From Gammaproteobacteria bacterium (GTDB taxonomy: Bacteria; Pseudomonadota; Gammaproteobacteria; Granulosicoccales; Granulosicoccaceae): a DNA stretch of 6,722 nucleotides. The notes under the pieces were generated by a model, which did no database searches, was not told the DNA's origin, and saw only the letters and a program-made list of their open reading frames with translations. How positions within the stretch are numbered: the stretch's first letter is position 1; each line of letters begins with the position of its first letter. The position numbers were made by a program, and so were the translations under genes. This document shows positions 1 to 5,817 of the stretch, piece by piece. The DNA lies in assembly GCA_019634245.1 (NCBI GenBank), contig JAHQVR010000175.1:1-6722 (forward strand), written 5' to 3'.

Positions 1-58
1 GGCGCTCATAGCCGCTACTGGGCTATTGGCCTTAAGTGCCGTAGGGTCGGCGCATGCT
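1..58 (+). other. Signal peptide remnant of the left-edge exported protein
   Basis: Reading from base 2 gives a run of Ala, Leu, Ile, Thr and Gly residues followed by SAHA-AKFG. This is the hydrophobic core and an AxA-type signal peptidase I site; the positively charged N-region must lie off the window. The cut is inferred after the codon ending at base 58, or one residue later. Confidence 0.65.
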
Positions 59-643
59 GCAAAGTTTGGAGTTCGTGTAGTCGATGAAGGTGGCGAGCCG
101 GTTGCTGGTGCCGCCGTTTGTTTTGGTTTACATGGCAACTACAAACAGTTCGGATCTATGCACACTGGGACCGATGGTAGCGCAATAGTTGACATACCAA
201 ATGTTCCTGTCGTTGTCACTGTTTCAAAAACTCGCTTTTCTGGAGTGCGAATCCAAGAGCCTTCGCGCAATTTCAGCATCATTAAAGAAGTAACGTTGGT
301 CGATGGTGTTCCGGGGCCTCGCTGCACTGCCGGTAGTTCGTTGGCTGATTCAGAGCCTGGATTTGAGCCTATTCGAGTGGCCAATATTACTTTTGATGAA
401 GGTGCGTTCGAAACGATACTGACACCCGAAGTCACGGGTGGTCCGAGTCATTACCGAGTGAGCAAGACTCGAGATTTTGAAAACTCCAACTGGAGAAAGT
501 TTTCCAACAGCATTTCTTTGTCAAACTCATTGTCGGATGAAGAGCGTGTTTACATACAATTTCGACGCTACAGTGGCAGCAATACTGGCTGGCTCGAAGC
601 GCGATCTGATATTTTGACGGTTAATCTTCCCACGGTACGATAA
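1..643 (+). CDS. Exported two-domain beta protein of unknown function, 5' end missing
   Basis: The frame is open to the left edge (codons in phase from base 2), so the true start lies outside; the TTG at base 26 falls inside the signal peptide and is not the start. The first visible residues form the hydrophobic end of a Sec signal peptide (LIAATGLLALSAVGSAHA) with a likely signal peptidase I cut after AHA. About 213 residues are visible. The first mature part (FGVRVVDEGGEPVAGAAVCF, then a TGTDGSA turn and alternating hydrophobic strands) has the pattern of a carboxypeptidase-regulatory-like or transthyretin-like beta sandwich. Two cysteines, at visible residues 40 and 108, could form a disulfide. 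The second half (HYRVSKTRDFENSNWRKFS, later RVYIQFRRYSGSNTGW) resembles Ig/Fn3-like repeats of surface proteins with a 'YRVS..dF....W......vyvQ.R' signature. No catalytic motif is seen. It is probably periplasmic or extracellular. It converges on the next gene and has its own terminator. No gene name is recognised. Confidence 0.8.
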   Translation, partial: ALIAATGLLALSAVGSAHAAKFGVRVVDEGGEPVAGAAVCFGLHGNYKQFGSMHTGTDGSAIVDIPNVPVVVTVSKTRFSGVRIQEPSRNFSIIKEVTLVDGVPGPRCTAGSSLADSEPGFEPIRVANITFDEGAFETILTPEVTGGPSHYRVSKTRDFENSNWRKFSNSISLSNSLSDEERVYIQFRRYSGSNTGWLEARSDILTVNLPTVR

Positions 644-708
644 ACGCGCCGGTTCGAAACCACCGTATTCACGGCAGAGACTGCGAATACACACCGTTCT
701 TATAGGAT

Positions 709-741
709 GTTAACGCCTCTATTTAGAGGCTTTAACTTTTT
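709..741 (+). terminator. Intrinsic terminator of the left-edge gene, overlapping the end of the convergent gene
   Basis: Bases 709-713 (GTTAA) pair with 732-736 (TTAAC), and 715-720 (GCCTCT) pair with 725-730 (AGAGGC). A single C/T mismatch separates the two stem blocks and the loop is ATTT. Five T residues follow at 737-741. This is a plus-strand rho-independent terminator about 65 bases after the stop at 643. The minus-strand reading has no T run after the hairpin, so it should not serve the convergent gene. The right arm and T tract lie within the last codons of the Trm112-family gene. Confidence 0.65.
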
Positions 742-922
742 CGATTTCTTCGCTAGTTAATGTTCGAGCTTCGTTTTCCAGCATCACTGGGATGCCATCG
801 CGAATAGGGTAGGCAACACCAGCCTGAACACTCCACAGCTCATCGCCTTTATGAAGCAATTTCCCTTTGGTGATCGGGCATACCAGTATGTCGAGCAAGC
901 GTTTATCCACGAAATTTGTCAT
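719..922 (-). CDS. Trm112 / YcaR (UPF0434) family small protein
   Basis: The product is 67 residues with the family layout: [17 protein letters not shown] near the N-terminus, then a beta hairpin ([21 protein letters not shown]) and an acidic tail ([16 protein letters not shown]). It matches E. coli YcaR closely in pattern (LL-I-xCP, GxL, AxPxRDGIPVxLExEAR-LT). Eukaryotic and archaeal Trm112 is a zinc-binding partner that activates methyltransferases; the bacterial short form has no firmly assigned role. Only one cysteine (CPIT) remains of the zinc-ribbon CxxC pairs, so zinc binding is unlikely; this loss appears in other proteobacterial homologues from memory. The ATG at 922 lacks a Shine-Dalgarno sequence. 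A GTG at 910-908 (VDKRLL) would match the usual family N-terminus MDxxLL and is a good alternative start. In many gammaproteobacteria this gene sits between lpxK and kdsB, but neither is here. Confidence 0.88.
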   Translation of the reverse strand: MTNFVDKRLLDILVCPITKGKLLHKGDELWSVQAGVAYPIRDGIPVMLENEARTLTSEEIEKVKASK

Positions 923-984
923 AGCACAGTTGGGTGTTGAGCCTGCGGTGTAGTGTACCTTACGCGGAGCTCAATCCGGGCTAT
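923..984 (-). promoter_or_regulatory. Presumed promoter and leader region of the Trm112-family gene
   Basis: Because the pilus operon ends at the terminator just upstream, transcription of the small gene should start in these 62 bases. On the minus strand a TACACT hexamer lies around bases 953-958 and could be a -10 element, but the bases 17 upstream do not resemble a -35 box (a TTGAGC is present but much too close). No Shine-Dalgarno sequence precedes the ATG. The call rests on position more than on motif, and some read-through from the pil operon could also supply the transcript. Confidence 0.25.
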
Positions 985-1021
985 AAAAAAAGGCTGCAAC
1001 ACGAATGTTGCAGCCTTTTTT
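985..1021 (-). terminator. Strong rho-independent terminator at the end of the pilus operon
   Basis: GGCTGCAAC (992-1000) pairs perfectly with GTTGCAGCC (1007-1015) across the loop ACGAAT. The arms are flanked by AAAAAAA (985-991) and TTTTTT (1016-1021). On the minus strand this gives a 9 bp GC-rich stem followed by seven T residues, placed about 27 bases after the pilY1 stop. The symmetry means it could also work on the plus strand, but no plus-strand gene needs it. Confidence 0.9.
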
Positions 1022-1047
1022 GGTTTCATGACAACCCGAACAAACGA

Positions 1048-4000
1048 TCAGTTGGTGTCGTTACCCAGATCCACCCAGTAAGATCGGCGTGTCATATTGC
1101 CGAATTCTGGGTTTATCGGCTGCTCTGTGCCCACCAGTATGGTCGGCTTGATTTGATCATCTGCTTCAACGATCAAAGCAGTTGCTTCCGGAGGTATCCC
1201 ACCGTGCTTCAACGGCTTTTCACGGTCGTTGATGTCAATGTCCCCATCACCGTCCAGGTCTAGCGTGGGTGATGCGTCTACTACGTCAACCACATAGACA
1301 CCGCCAGAGCCGATCGCTGTTGAACAGGCTGCAACATTGTCATCTGGGCGATACGTCGTAAAGATGATCTGGTTGTTGATGGTAATCGCATCACCTAGAA
1401 CTTTCTCAGCGTAATAGGGTAGGTCCATGCGCCAACCGTAGGTATTAGTAACCGGTTCAATGTTGGTGGTTACATCCACCAGATCGTCATCAGTGATGGG
1501 CGCCCATACGCCTGGGCTGACTTCCTTACCGTAGTCTTTGCCGTAGTCTTCTGGTGCGCCATAGATGTGATTAGAACGAATCATATAAAATCGATCGGTG
1601 TTAGATTCTGCCAAGGGATGTGCTCGCCAGCCAGAACCAATCGCTATCGATAAAAATCGCTCGCCAGATTCGTTGATCAACGCAACATCTGGTTCATAGT
1701 AGAAACGACGATTGTCTTGCAGATCGTCACCGCCAAGCTTAGCGATCACGCCACCTTTGAGTAAATCACCTGATTGATGATGTTGAGTTACATCGAAGCG
1801 CCAAATTTGCCCGCCGGTATCACCGACATACATCTGATCCGTATAGCCATCGAAGTCTATGTCGATAACGCGAATATCTGAAGGAAAGCTATAGTCCATG
1901 TCGGCAAACAGTTGATTACCGCCTGTGGTGCCCAGAGCAGACCAGACTTTTGCGCCGGTGCGCGCATCAACAATAAAGATGCCGCGACCGCGTGAATCAG
2001 GTACACGAGGTGTTACTAGACCGGTGTCGTCTGGGTCTTGATTGGTATCGTAACCAGCCGTAAATATCAACACCTGTCGCTCGGCGCCATTAAAGATGAT
2101 TTTTGCTGGTACTGGGCGTGACCAGGACTGCGCCAACTCTTCAAAGCCAGGTGTGCCACCCGATCCACCGTGAATCACCCACTTAAGTTTCGGTGATAGG
2201 CGGTTGGATACGTCAAGCGCATAGAGGTTGTTACCACCACGGCGCATGCCGACGTAGACATAGGCCTCTTCTCCGCTGTCAATACGAACATTGTCATTCG
2301 CATCATCTGTCCAAGTCGCTAATGCGCCATCCAGACCGTATGGGTGTTTTACTGAGCCAACGTTGTCGAAATTATCCTGAACATTGCTGAGTAACTCTTG
2401 TGGCATGAATGCCCAGAGTTCGTTCCCGCCAGTGGAGGTGTTTCCAAGATCTGACTGCGCATCTATGGCGTGCAGAAAACCTTCATTGGTGGCTGCAAAT
2501 ATCGTTGAATGTATGGTGTCTGCTGTATTCGCGTAATTGAGAATCACAGGACGTGCGTGCATGGGGTCACCCATGTGAGCGCGTAAATCGGTGTTGTCAC
2601 CGTCACCGTCTTCGTCGTTAATATCAACACCGCGTATCCATTTGAGCAAACCACTGCGGTAGGCCGCTCGTTCGCTAGCATCAGGTCGATCATTAATTGC
2701 CAACATTTCATCGGTAATGTAGCCATTGCCTTCATGCAGGGCATTAGACGTCAAGGTCAGATTAGCACCCGCGGCCGGAATATTAGATACGTCTCCGGTG
2801 AACGTGTACGCGTTGCGAGAGATTTCCGGCAATTGTTCAGCCGCACCACCTGCGGTCACTGAGTTGCCATCGGTAACATCGCTCCAGGCGCTGACGGCGT
2901 CAGAGGCGAAGAAACCTGTACCTGCATCTATGGCCGGCTTACCACGCGGATCGGAGGAAGTGTCGAAATCTCGAATAATTACTCCACCGTTATCATCCGA
3001 ATCCAGACGGTATTGCTTTAGGTTACCGCTCCAGGTTGGGCGAGTGTTCGGTTTAAACAACGCAAAGTAAATGCTTGAGTTATGAGTCAATCGGTTGAAT
3101 TGGTTCACTGTTGCCGCCGGAGCCACAAAGGCTGTATCAACCGCAAGCACATCGCTGAGAATGGATTGGAATACATTAACCAATTCAGCACTGGAATTGG
3201 CCGTGTTATAAGTTCCGCCACCAGCGTGAGCTAGTTCTGTTAAAAATGGATCGTTGTTATTGAATCCAATGGTATACGTGGTGACATTCTGATCACCGTC
3301 AAAGCTCGAAAAATCACCGGCTTCAAGATATTCTGCGAGTTCCTTACCGCAGCTTTCTTTCCAGTTTCCATTGTCACAGCTACTCTGGCCGGTCAGGCTC
3401 TTGACTTTGTTCGCAGCAGAGTTTGAAGTTGCAGAACCGTCTGAGAGCAGCACGATGTGGTTTGTTTGGCAGCTCGACGCATAAGGTGGCACGTACGTCG
3501 GTGTTCCAGTTATGGTTTCCGATTTACAATCTGAATGATCCAAGTCTTCATCGGTGCAACCAGCGCTCCTGCTAACCGAGCCGTTGGCATAAGACAATGG
3601 GGTAGATACCCGATGGTAGCGATTGGTGTAGTGACCGCGTTTCTTACCGTAGTCGACTTCACGACCCAGATAGTAGTTGGCTGCTTCATAGAAAGCATCG
3701 ACAACTGGCGTACCCCCGGTGGCAGTCATGCCGGTGACGACTTGCTTTAGTTTATCTCGAGCGGTTACATAGCTAGGGGTTGTCGTTGTTCCAGCCGACG
3801 AACCATAGTAGGTAATGCGCAGCTTTGGTGCCGCCACAGACTCACCATTGTAGGATTCGAATTCTCGATAACCATTACCACTGACGTGCTTGACGATAAA
3901 CGCCATGCTGTTGCCCGAGTTCCAGCCACCTCGGTCCACAATTTCCTGCACAATATCCTTGAGATCTGGTGAGTTTACTTTGGCGTTTTGCGCCGCCACA

Positions 4001-5289
4001 GGGATAGCCCAGTCGGTGCTGGCCGTCGTGAGAGTTCGGTTGGATATGTGATTGTATTTTTCTCTGAACTGATAAGAACTGTTTCTATCATGTCCGAAAA
4101 AGCGCACAGTGATGTCGCCGGAACGGTTTTTATCTACTTCAAATTCGATGTTAGCACTTTCAATGGTGGCACCTTGCGGTATCGCTATGTCGCGAAAACG
4201 CATGCCGATCATTTGTTGGGTGGAACCGTCTCTTGTAAACTCCAAATCACTACTGTCTCGCTCAACCCAACCACTGTTTACATACTGCTCAGCATCATCA
4301 GAGCCAGAACGGACTTGAGACACTACTGTGTTTAATGTACATCCACCTGTTGAATCCACGCTAGTTGAGTCATAGCTGATTTTTAGAGCCGGTGACTGAT
4401 TTGGGGATTGGTTGTGAGATTTTGCAATGCGTTTACCAAAACCTACCACACCGATGGCGATCGAATTACCCCCGCACCAGTCGGCTTGATCAATCAAGGG
4501 TTGCAATATGGGTGTTAAGTCCGGTGTTTGATAAACCTTATTCGATGACCATGCGGGCACTGTCCATTCCACATACTGTGAAGTTTCATTTCGGCCGCTG
4601 AGATCACCATTGTTACTAGTGAAACCTGAGGCGGACGGCACAAGTTCAGCGCGAAACGTTAGCACAGAAGATCCACTAAAGTTACTGGCTGCAGTAAATT
4701 CAATTTTGGCGTTGGTTAGATCAACACCTTGAGGAATATTGATGTCGGTAAAACGCATACCCACCAATGTTTCATCGCCGCTGTTGTTTTCGCCTAAGTT
4801 TAGATGGCTTGAACCCAGATAGACGTTGTTGTTGTCTAGATTCTCTTCTGCATCATCATCACCTTCTGCCAGGCGCTTTATTAGATGCAAATCGCCGCAG
4901 TTATCTGCCTCACACACCGTAGAATCAATCGGTGTGACCGGGTACAGCACCGAGCCGCCACCGCTGCTGCCGTTAAAGCGCATGATGCCTACATTTACGT
5001 TAGCAGAACTGTCTAATATCGTGATGATGGCGTTTTTCATACGCTCAAGACGTGTCAGCGGTTGACCATCGTTCCAGTTCATGGAGCCAGAGGTATCCAA
5101 CACGAACATAACATTCGGTTGAGTGTCGGCGGATGCATCCACCTGACCAAAAAACACTTCCGTGTCATCGGCAAACGCAGGCCCTGCTAAGAGTACGGCC
5201 GTCATGGCGGTGGCCATGGACGATCTTTTAAGACTCCGTATCGATGCGCGTTGCAGAGCTTGCTCTAGAAATTTAGGCGTGGCTTTCAT
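1048..5289 (-). CDS. pilY1: PilY1-family type IV pilus tip adhesin with a VWA domain split by two inserted beta modules
   Basis: The protein has 1413 residues counted from the ATG at 5289, which has AGAGGTG 7-13 bases upstream; a GTG at 5298 is part of that ribosome-binding site and was rejected. The signal peptide ends at about residue 40 (GPAFA). A VWA domain starts at about 58 with the MIDAS motif DTSGS (65-69). It is interrupted by two related modules (about 142-307 and 327-497) and resumes with GGTP (525-528) and LLSDGS (614-619). PilY family signatures follow: WSGNLKQYRL, GDPMHARPV (from 907), ELWAFMPQELL, LYALDVS, SWSRPVPAKI, GRGIFIVDARTG and YVGDTGGQIWRFDV, which mark the C-terminal beta-propeller. 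Calcium loops of EF-hand type occur at about 996-1007, 1143-1151 and 1344-1355. Nine of ten cysteines lie in the VWA half. No RGD is present. In known systems PilY1 sits at the pilus tip with minor pilins, supports pilus extension, adheres and senses surfaces. At 1413 residues it is longer than P. aeruginosa PilY1 (about 1160), and the inserts account for the excess. Confidence 0.95.
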   Translation of the reverse strand: MKATPKFLEQALQRASIRSLKRSSMATAMTAVLLAGPAFADDTEVFFGQVDASADTQPNVMFVLDTSGSMNWNDGQPLTRLERMKNAIITILDSSANVNVGIMRFNGSSGGGSVLYPVTPIDSTVCEADNCGDLHLIKRLAEGDDDAEENLDNNNVYLGSSHLNLGENNSGDETLVGMRFTDINIPQGVDLTNAKIEFTAASNFSGSSVLTFRAELVPSASGFTSNNGDLSGRNETSQYVEWTVPAWSSNKVYQTPDLTPILQPLIDQADWCGGNSIAIGVVGFGKRIAKSHNQSPNQSPALKISYDSTSVDSTGGCTLNTVVSQVRSGSDDAEQYVNSGWVERDSSDLEFTRDGSTQQMIGMRFRDIAIPQGATIESANIEFEVDKNRSGDITVRFFGHDRNSSYQFREKYNHISNRTLTTASTDWAIPVAAQNAKVNSPDLKDIVQEIVDRGGWNSGNSMAFIVKHVSGNGYREFESYNGESVAAPKLRITYYGSSAGTTTTPSYVTARDKLKQVVTGMTATGGTPVVDAFYEAANYYLGREVDYGKKRGHYTNRYHRVSTPLSYANGSVSRSAGCTDEDLDHSDCKSETITGTPTYVPPYASSCQTNHIVLLSDGSATSNSAANKVKSLTGQSSCDNGNWKESCGKELAEYLEAGDFSSFDGDQNVTTYTIGFNNNDPFLTELAHAGGGTYNTANSSAELVNVFQSILSDVLAVDTAFVAPAATVNQFNRLTHNSSIYFALFKPNTRPTWSGNLKQYRLDSDDNGGVIIRDFDTSSDPRGKPAIDAGTGFFASDAVSAWSDVTDGNSVTAGGAAEQLPEISRNAYTFTGDVSNIPAAGANLTLTSNALHEGNGYITDEMLAINDRPDASERAAYRSGLLKWIRGVDINDEDGDGDNTDLRAHMGDPMHARPVILNYANTADTIHSTIFAATNEGFLHAIDAQSDLGNTSTGGNELWAFMPQELLSNVQDNFDNVGSVKHPYGLDGALATWTDDANDNVRIDSGEEAYVYVGMRRGGNNLYALDVSNRLSPKLKWVIHGGSGGTPGFEELAQSWSRPVPAKIIFNGAERQVLIFTAGYDTNQDPDDTGLVTPRVPDSRGRGIFIVDARTGAKVWSALGTTGGNQLFADMDYSFPSDIRVIDIDFDGYTDQMYVGDTGGQIWRFDVTQHHQSGDLLKGGVIAKLGGDDLQDNRRFYYEPDVALINESGERFLSIAIGSGWRAHPLAESNTDRFYMIRSNHIYGAPEDYGKDYGKEVSPGVWAPITDDDLVDVTTNIEPVTNTYGWRMDLPYYAEKVLGDAITINNQIIFTTYRPDDNVAACSTAIGSGGVYVVDVVDASPTLDLDGDGDIDINDREKPLKHGGIPPEATALIVEADDQIKPTILVGTEQPINPEFGNMTRRSYWVDLGNDTN
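3799..4311 (-). repeat. Second inserted beta-sandwich module in PilY1 (copy B)
   Basis: Copy B covers about residues 327-497. It repeats the order seen in copy A: DDAE, GMRFRDIAIPQG, ANIEFEV, RSG, TDWAIPVA, AKVNSPDL, VQEIVDRGGW, GNSMAF, PKLRITY. A linker of about 20 residues with one Cys (STGGC) joins the copies. A Thr-rich linker (AGTTTTPSY) leads back into the VWA fold. Copy B is closer than copy A to the common extracellular module pattern, including an R-EFESY-----APKL end. Confidence 0.75.
4369..4866 (-). repeat. First inserted beta-sandwich module in PilY1 (copy A)
   Basis: Copy A covers about residues 142-307 of PilY1. Shared landmarks with copy B are DDAE, GMRFTDINIPQG, AKIEF, SG, VEWTVPAW, NKVYQTPDL, Q-LID--W, GNSIA and PALKISY. 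The pattern of strand-forming blocks resembles DNRLRE/CBM96-like jelly-roll modules seen repeatedly in large extracellular bacterial proteins (from memory, not searched). Function is unknown; ligand binding or spacing is inferred. The similarity is at protein level and the DNA copies have diverged. Confidence 0.75.
5170..5289 (-). other. Signal peptide of PilY1 with a long N-region
   Basis: The first 40 residues contain a long polar N-region with several Lys and Arg (KFLEQALQRASIRSLKR), then a hydrophobic core (MATAMTAVLLAGPAFA) and an AFA-DD cut site. An inner ATG begins the hydrophobic core but has no ribosome-binding site, so the long form is preferred. Confidence 0.7.
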
Positions 5290-5295
5290 GCTGTC

Positions 5296-5302
5296 CACCT
5301 CT
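5296..5302 (-). promoter_or_regulatory. Ribosome-binding site that decides the pilY1 start
   Basis: On the minus strand AGAGGTG stands with GAGG eight bases before the ATG at 5289. It contains the in-frame GTG at 5298, which therefore cannot be the start with this site. The 54 bp gap between pilX and pilY1 is AT-rich and shows no convincing promoter. Confidence 0.7.
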
Positions 5303-5343
5303 TATCATTAATAAAAATAGGAAAATACGAAACTTAATAGAAA

Positions 5344-5817
5344 TTAGTCGACCGCCGGAGCTATTCGGAAGGCGCCCTGTTCAACTTCAGAACTGGCAGC
5401 CACCGCATTAATATTTCCGGTGCCGTTCGTTTGCAACCGTAGCGCGCGAAAGTTTGTGCCGCCTTGGCCTAAAGAAAATCCTGGTGCTGGTCCGTCGCCG
5501 ACATACATCAACGTGACATTCGCGTCGAGTGATATTGTTGATCCATCGAGTTCATCGGTGGTGTTCATCGCAACACCGTTGACTTGGTCAGTTAAAGCTG
5601 CGTTTATATTTGCGTAATCGTTTAAGACAATCTCAGTGGAAGATTCTGCAGCCTGAAACGCGTTAGATGCCTGGATGGAATTCGCTGCCATGCGATTCTC
5701 CATCGTAGAGCTGCGCATGGCAGAAATACCCATAATAGAGAGCATGAAAATCATCACCAGCGCCACCAGCAATGCGGTACCGCGCTGTTTATTCTGATGT
5801 GGTCTCGGATGTTTCAT
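5344..5817 (-). CDS. pilX: PilX-like minor pilin (type IV pilus assembly)
   Basis: The product has 157 residues. A short basic leader (MKHPRPHQNKQRG) is followed by a hydrophobic helix (TALLVALVMIFMLSIMGISA), then MRSSTMENRMAANS and AFQAAESS, the hallmark block of the PilX N-terminal domain. Prepilin peptidase would cut after Gly13. Residue +5 of the mature protein is Val, not the Glu of major pilins; this is typical of PilX and of GspK-like pseudopilins. The C-terminal domain is small and rich in Asn, Thr and Gly, with no cysteine. The ATG overlaps the pilW stop as ATGA, indicating translational coupling, with GAAGA eight bases upstream. In known systems PilX joins the minor pilin complex (PilV, PilW, PilX, FimU or their equivalents) that links PilY1 to the pilus tip and primes assembly in the inner membrane. 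Confidence 0.92.
   Translation of the reverse strand: MKHPRPHQNKQRGTALLVALVMIFMLSIMGISAMRSSTMENRMAANSIQASNAFQAAESSTEIVLNDYANINAALTDQVNGVAMNTTDELDGSTISLDANVTLMYVGDGPAPGFSLGQGGTNFRALRLQTNGTGNINAVAASSEVEQGAFRIAPAVD

Noticed and set aside
139..435. Minus-strand open frame of 98 codons opposite the left-edge gene
   Set aside because: The plus frame has a signal peptide and domain-like patterns; the antisense frame has neither.
934..1263. Plus-strand open frame of 109 codons
   Set aside because: It runs through the operon terminator and antisense to the end of pilY1, and shows no family-like pattern or export signal.
1530..1556. Short tandem repeat coding DYGKDYGK in PilY1
   Set aside because: It is only two imperfect copies of a 12-base unit within a loop, too short to suggest phase variation or a repeat domain.
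3988..4335. Plus-strand open frame of 115 codons opposite pilY1
   Set aside because: It lies antisense to the conserved second inserted module; the minus frame carries all recognisable motifs.
5290..5343. Internal promoter between pilX and pilY1
   Set aside because: The gap is AT-rich but contains no -35/-10 pair at good spacing; only the ribosome-binding site is convincing.
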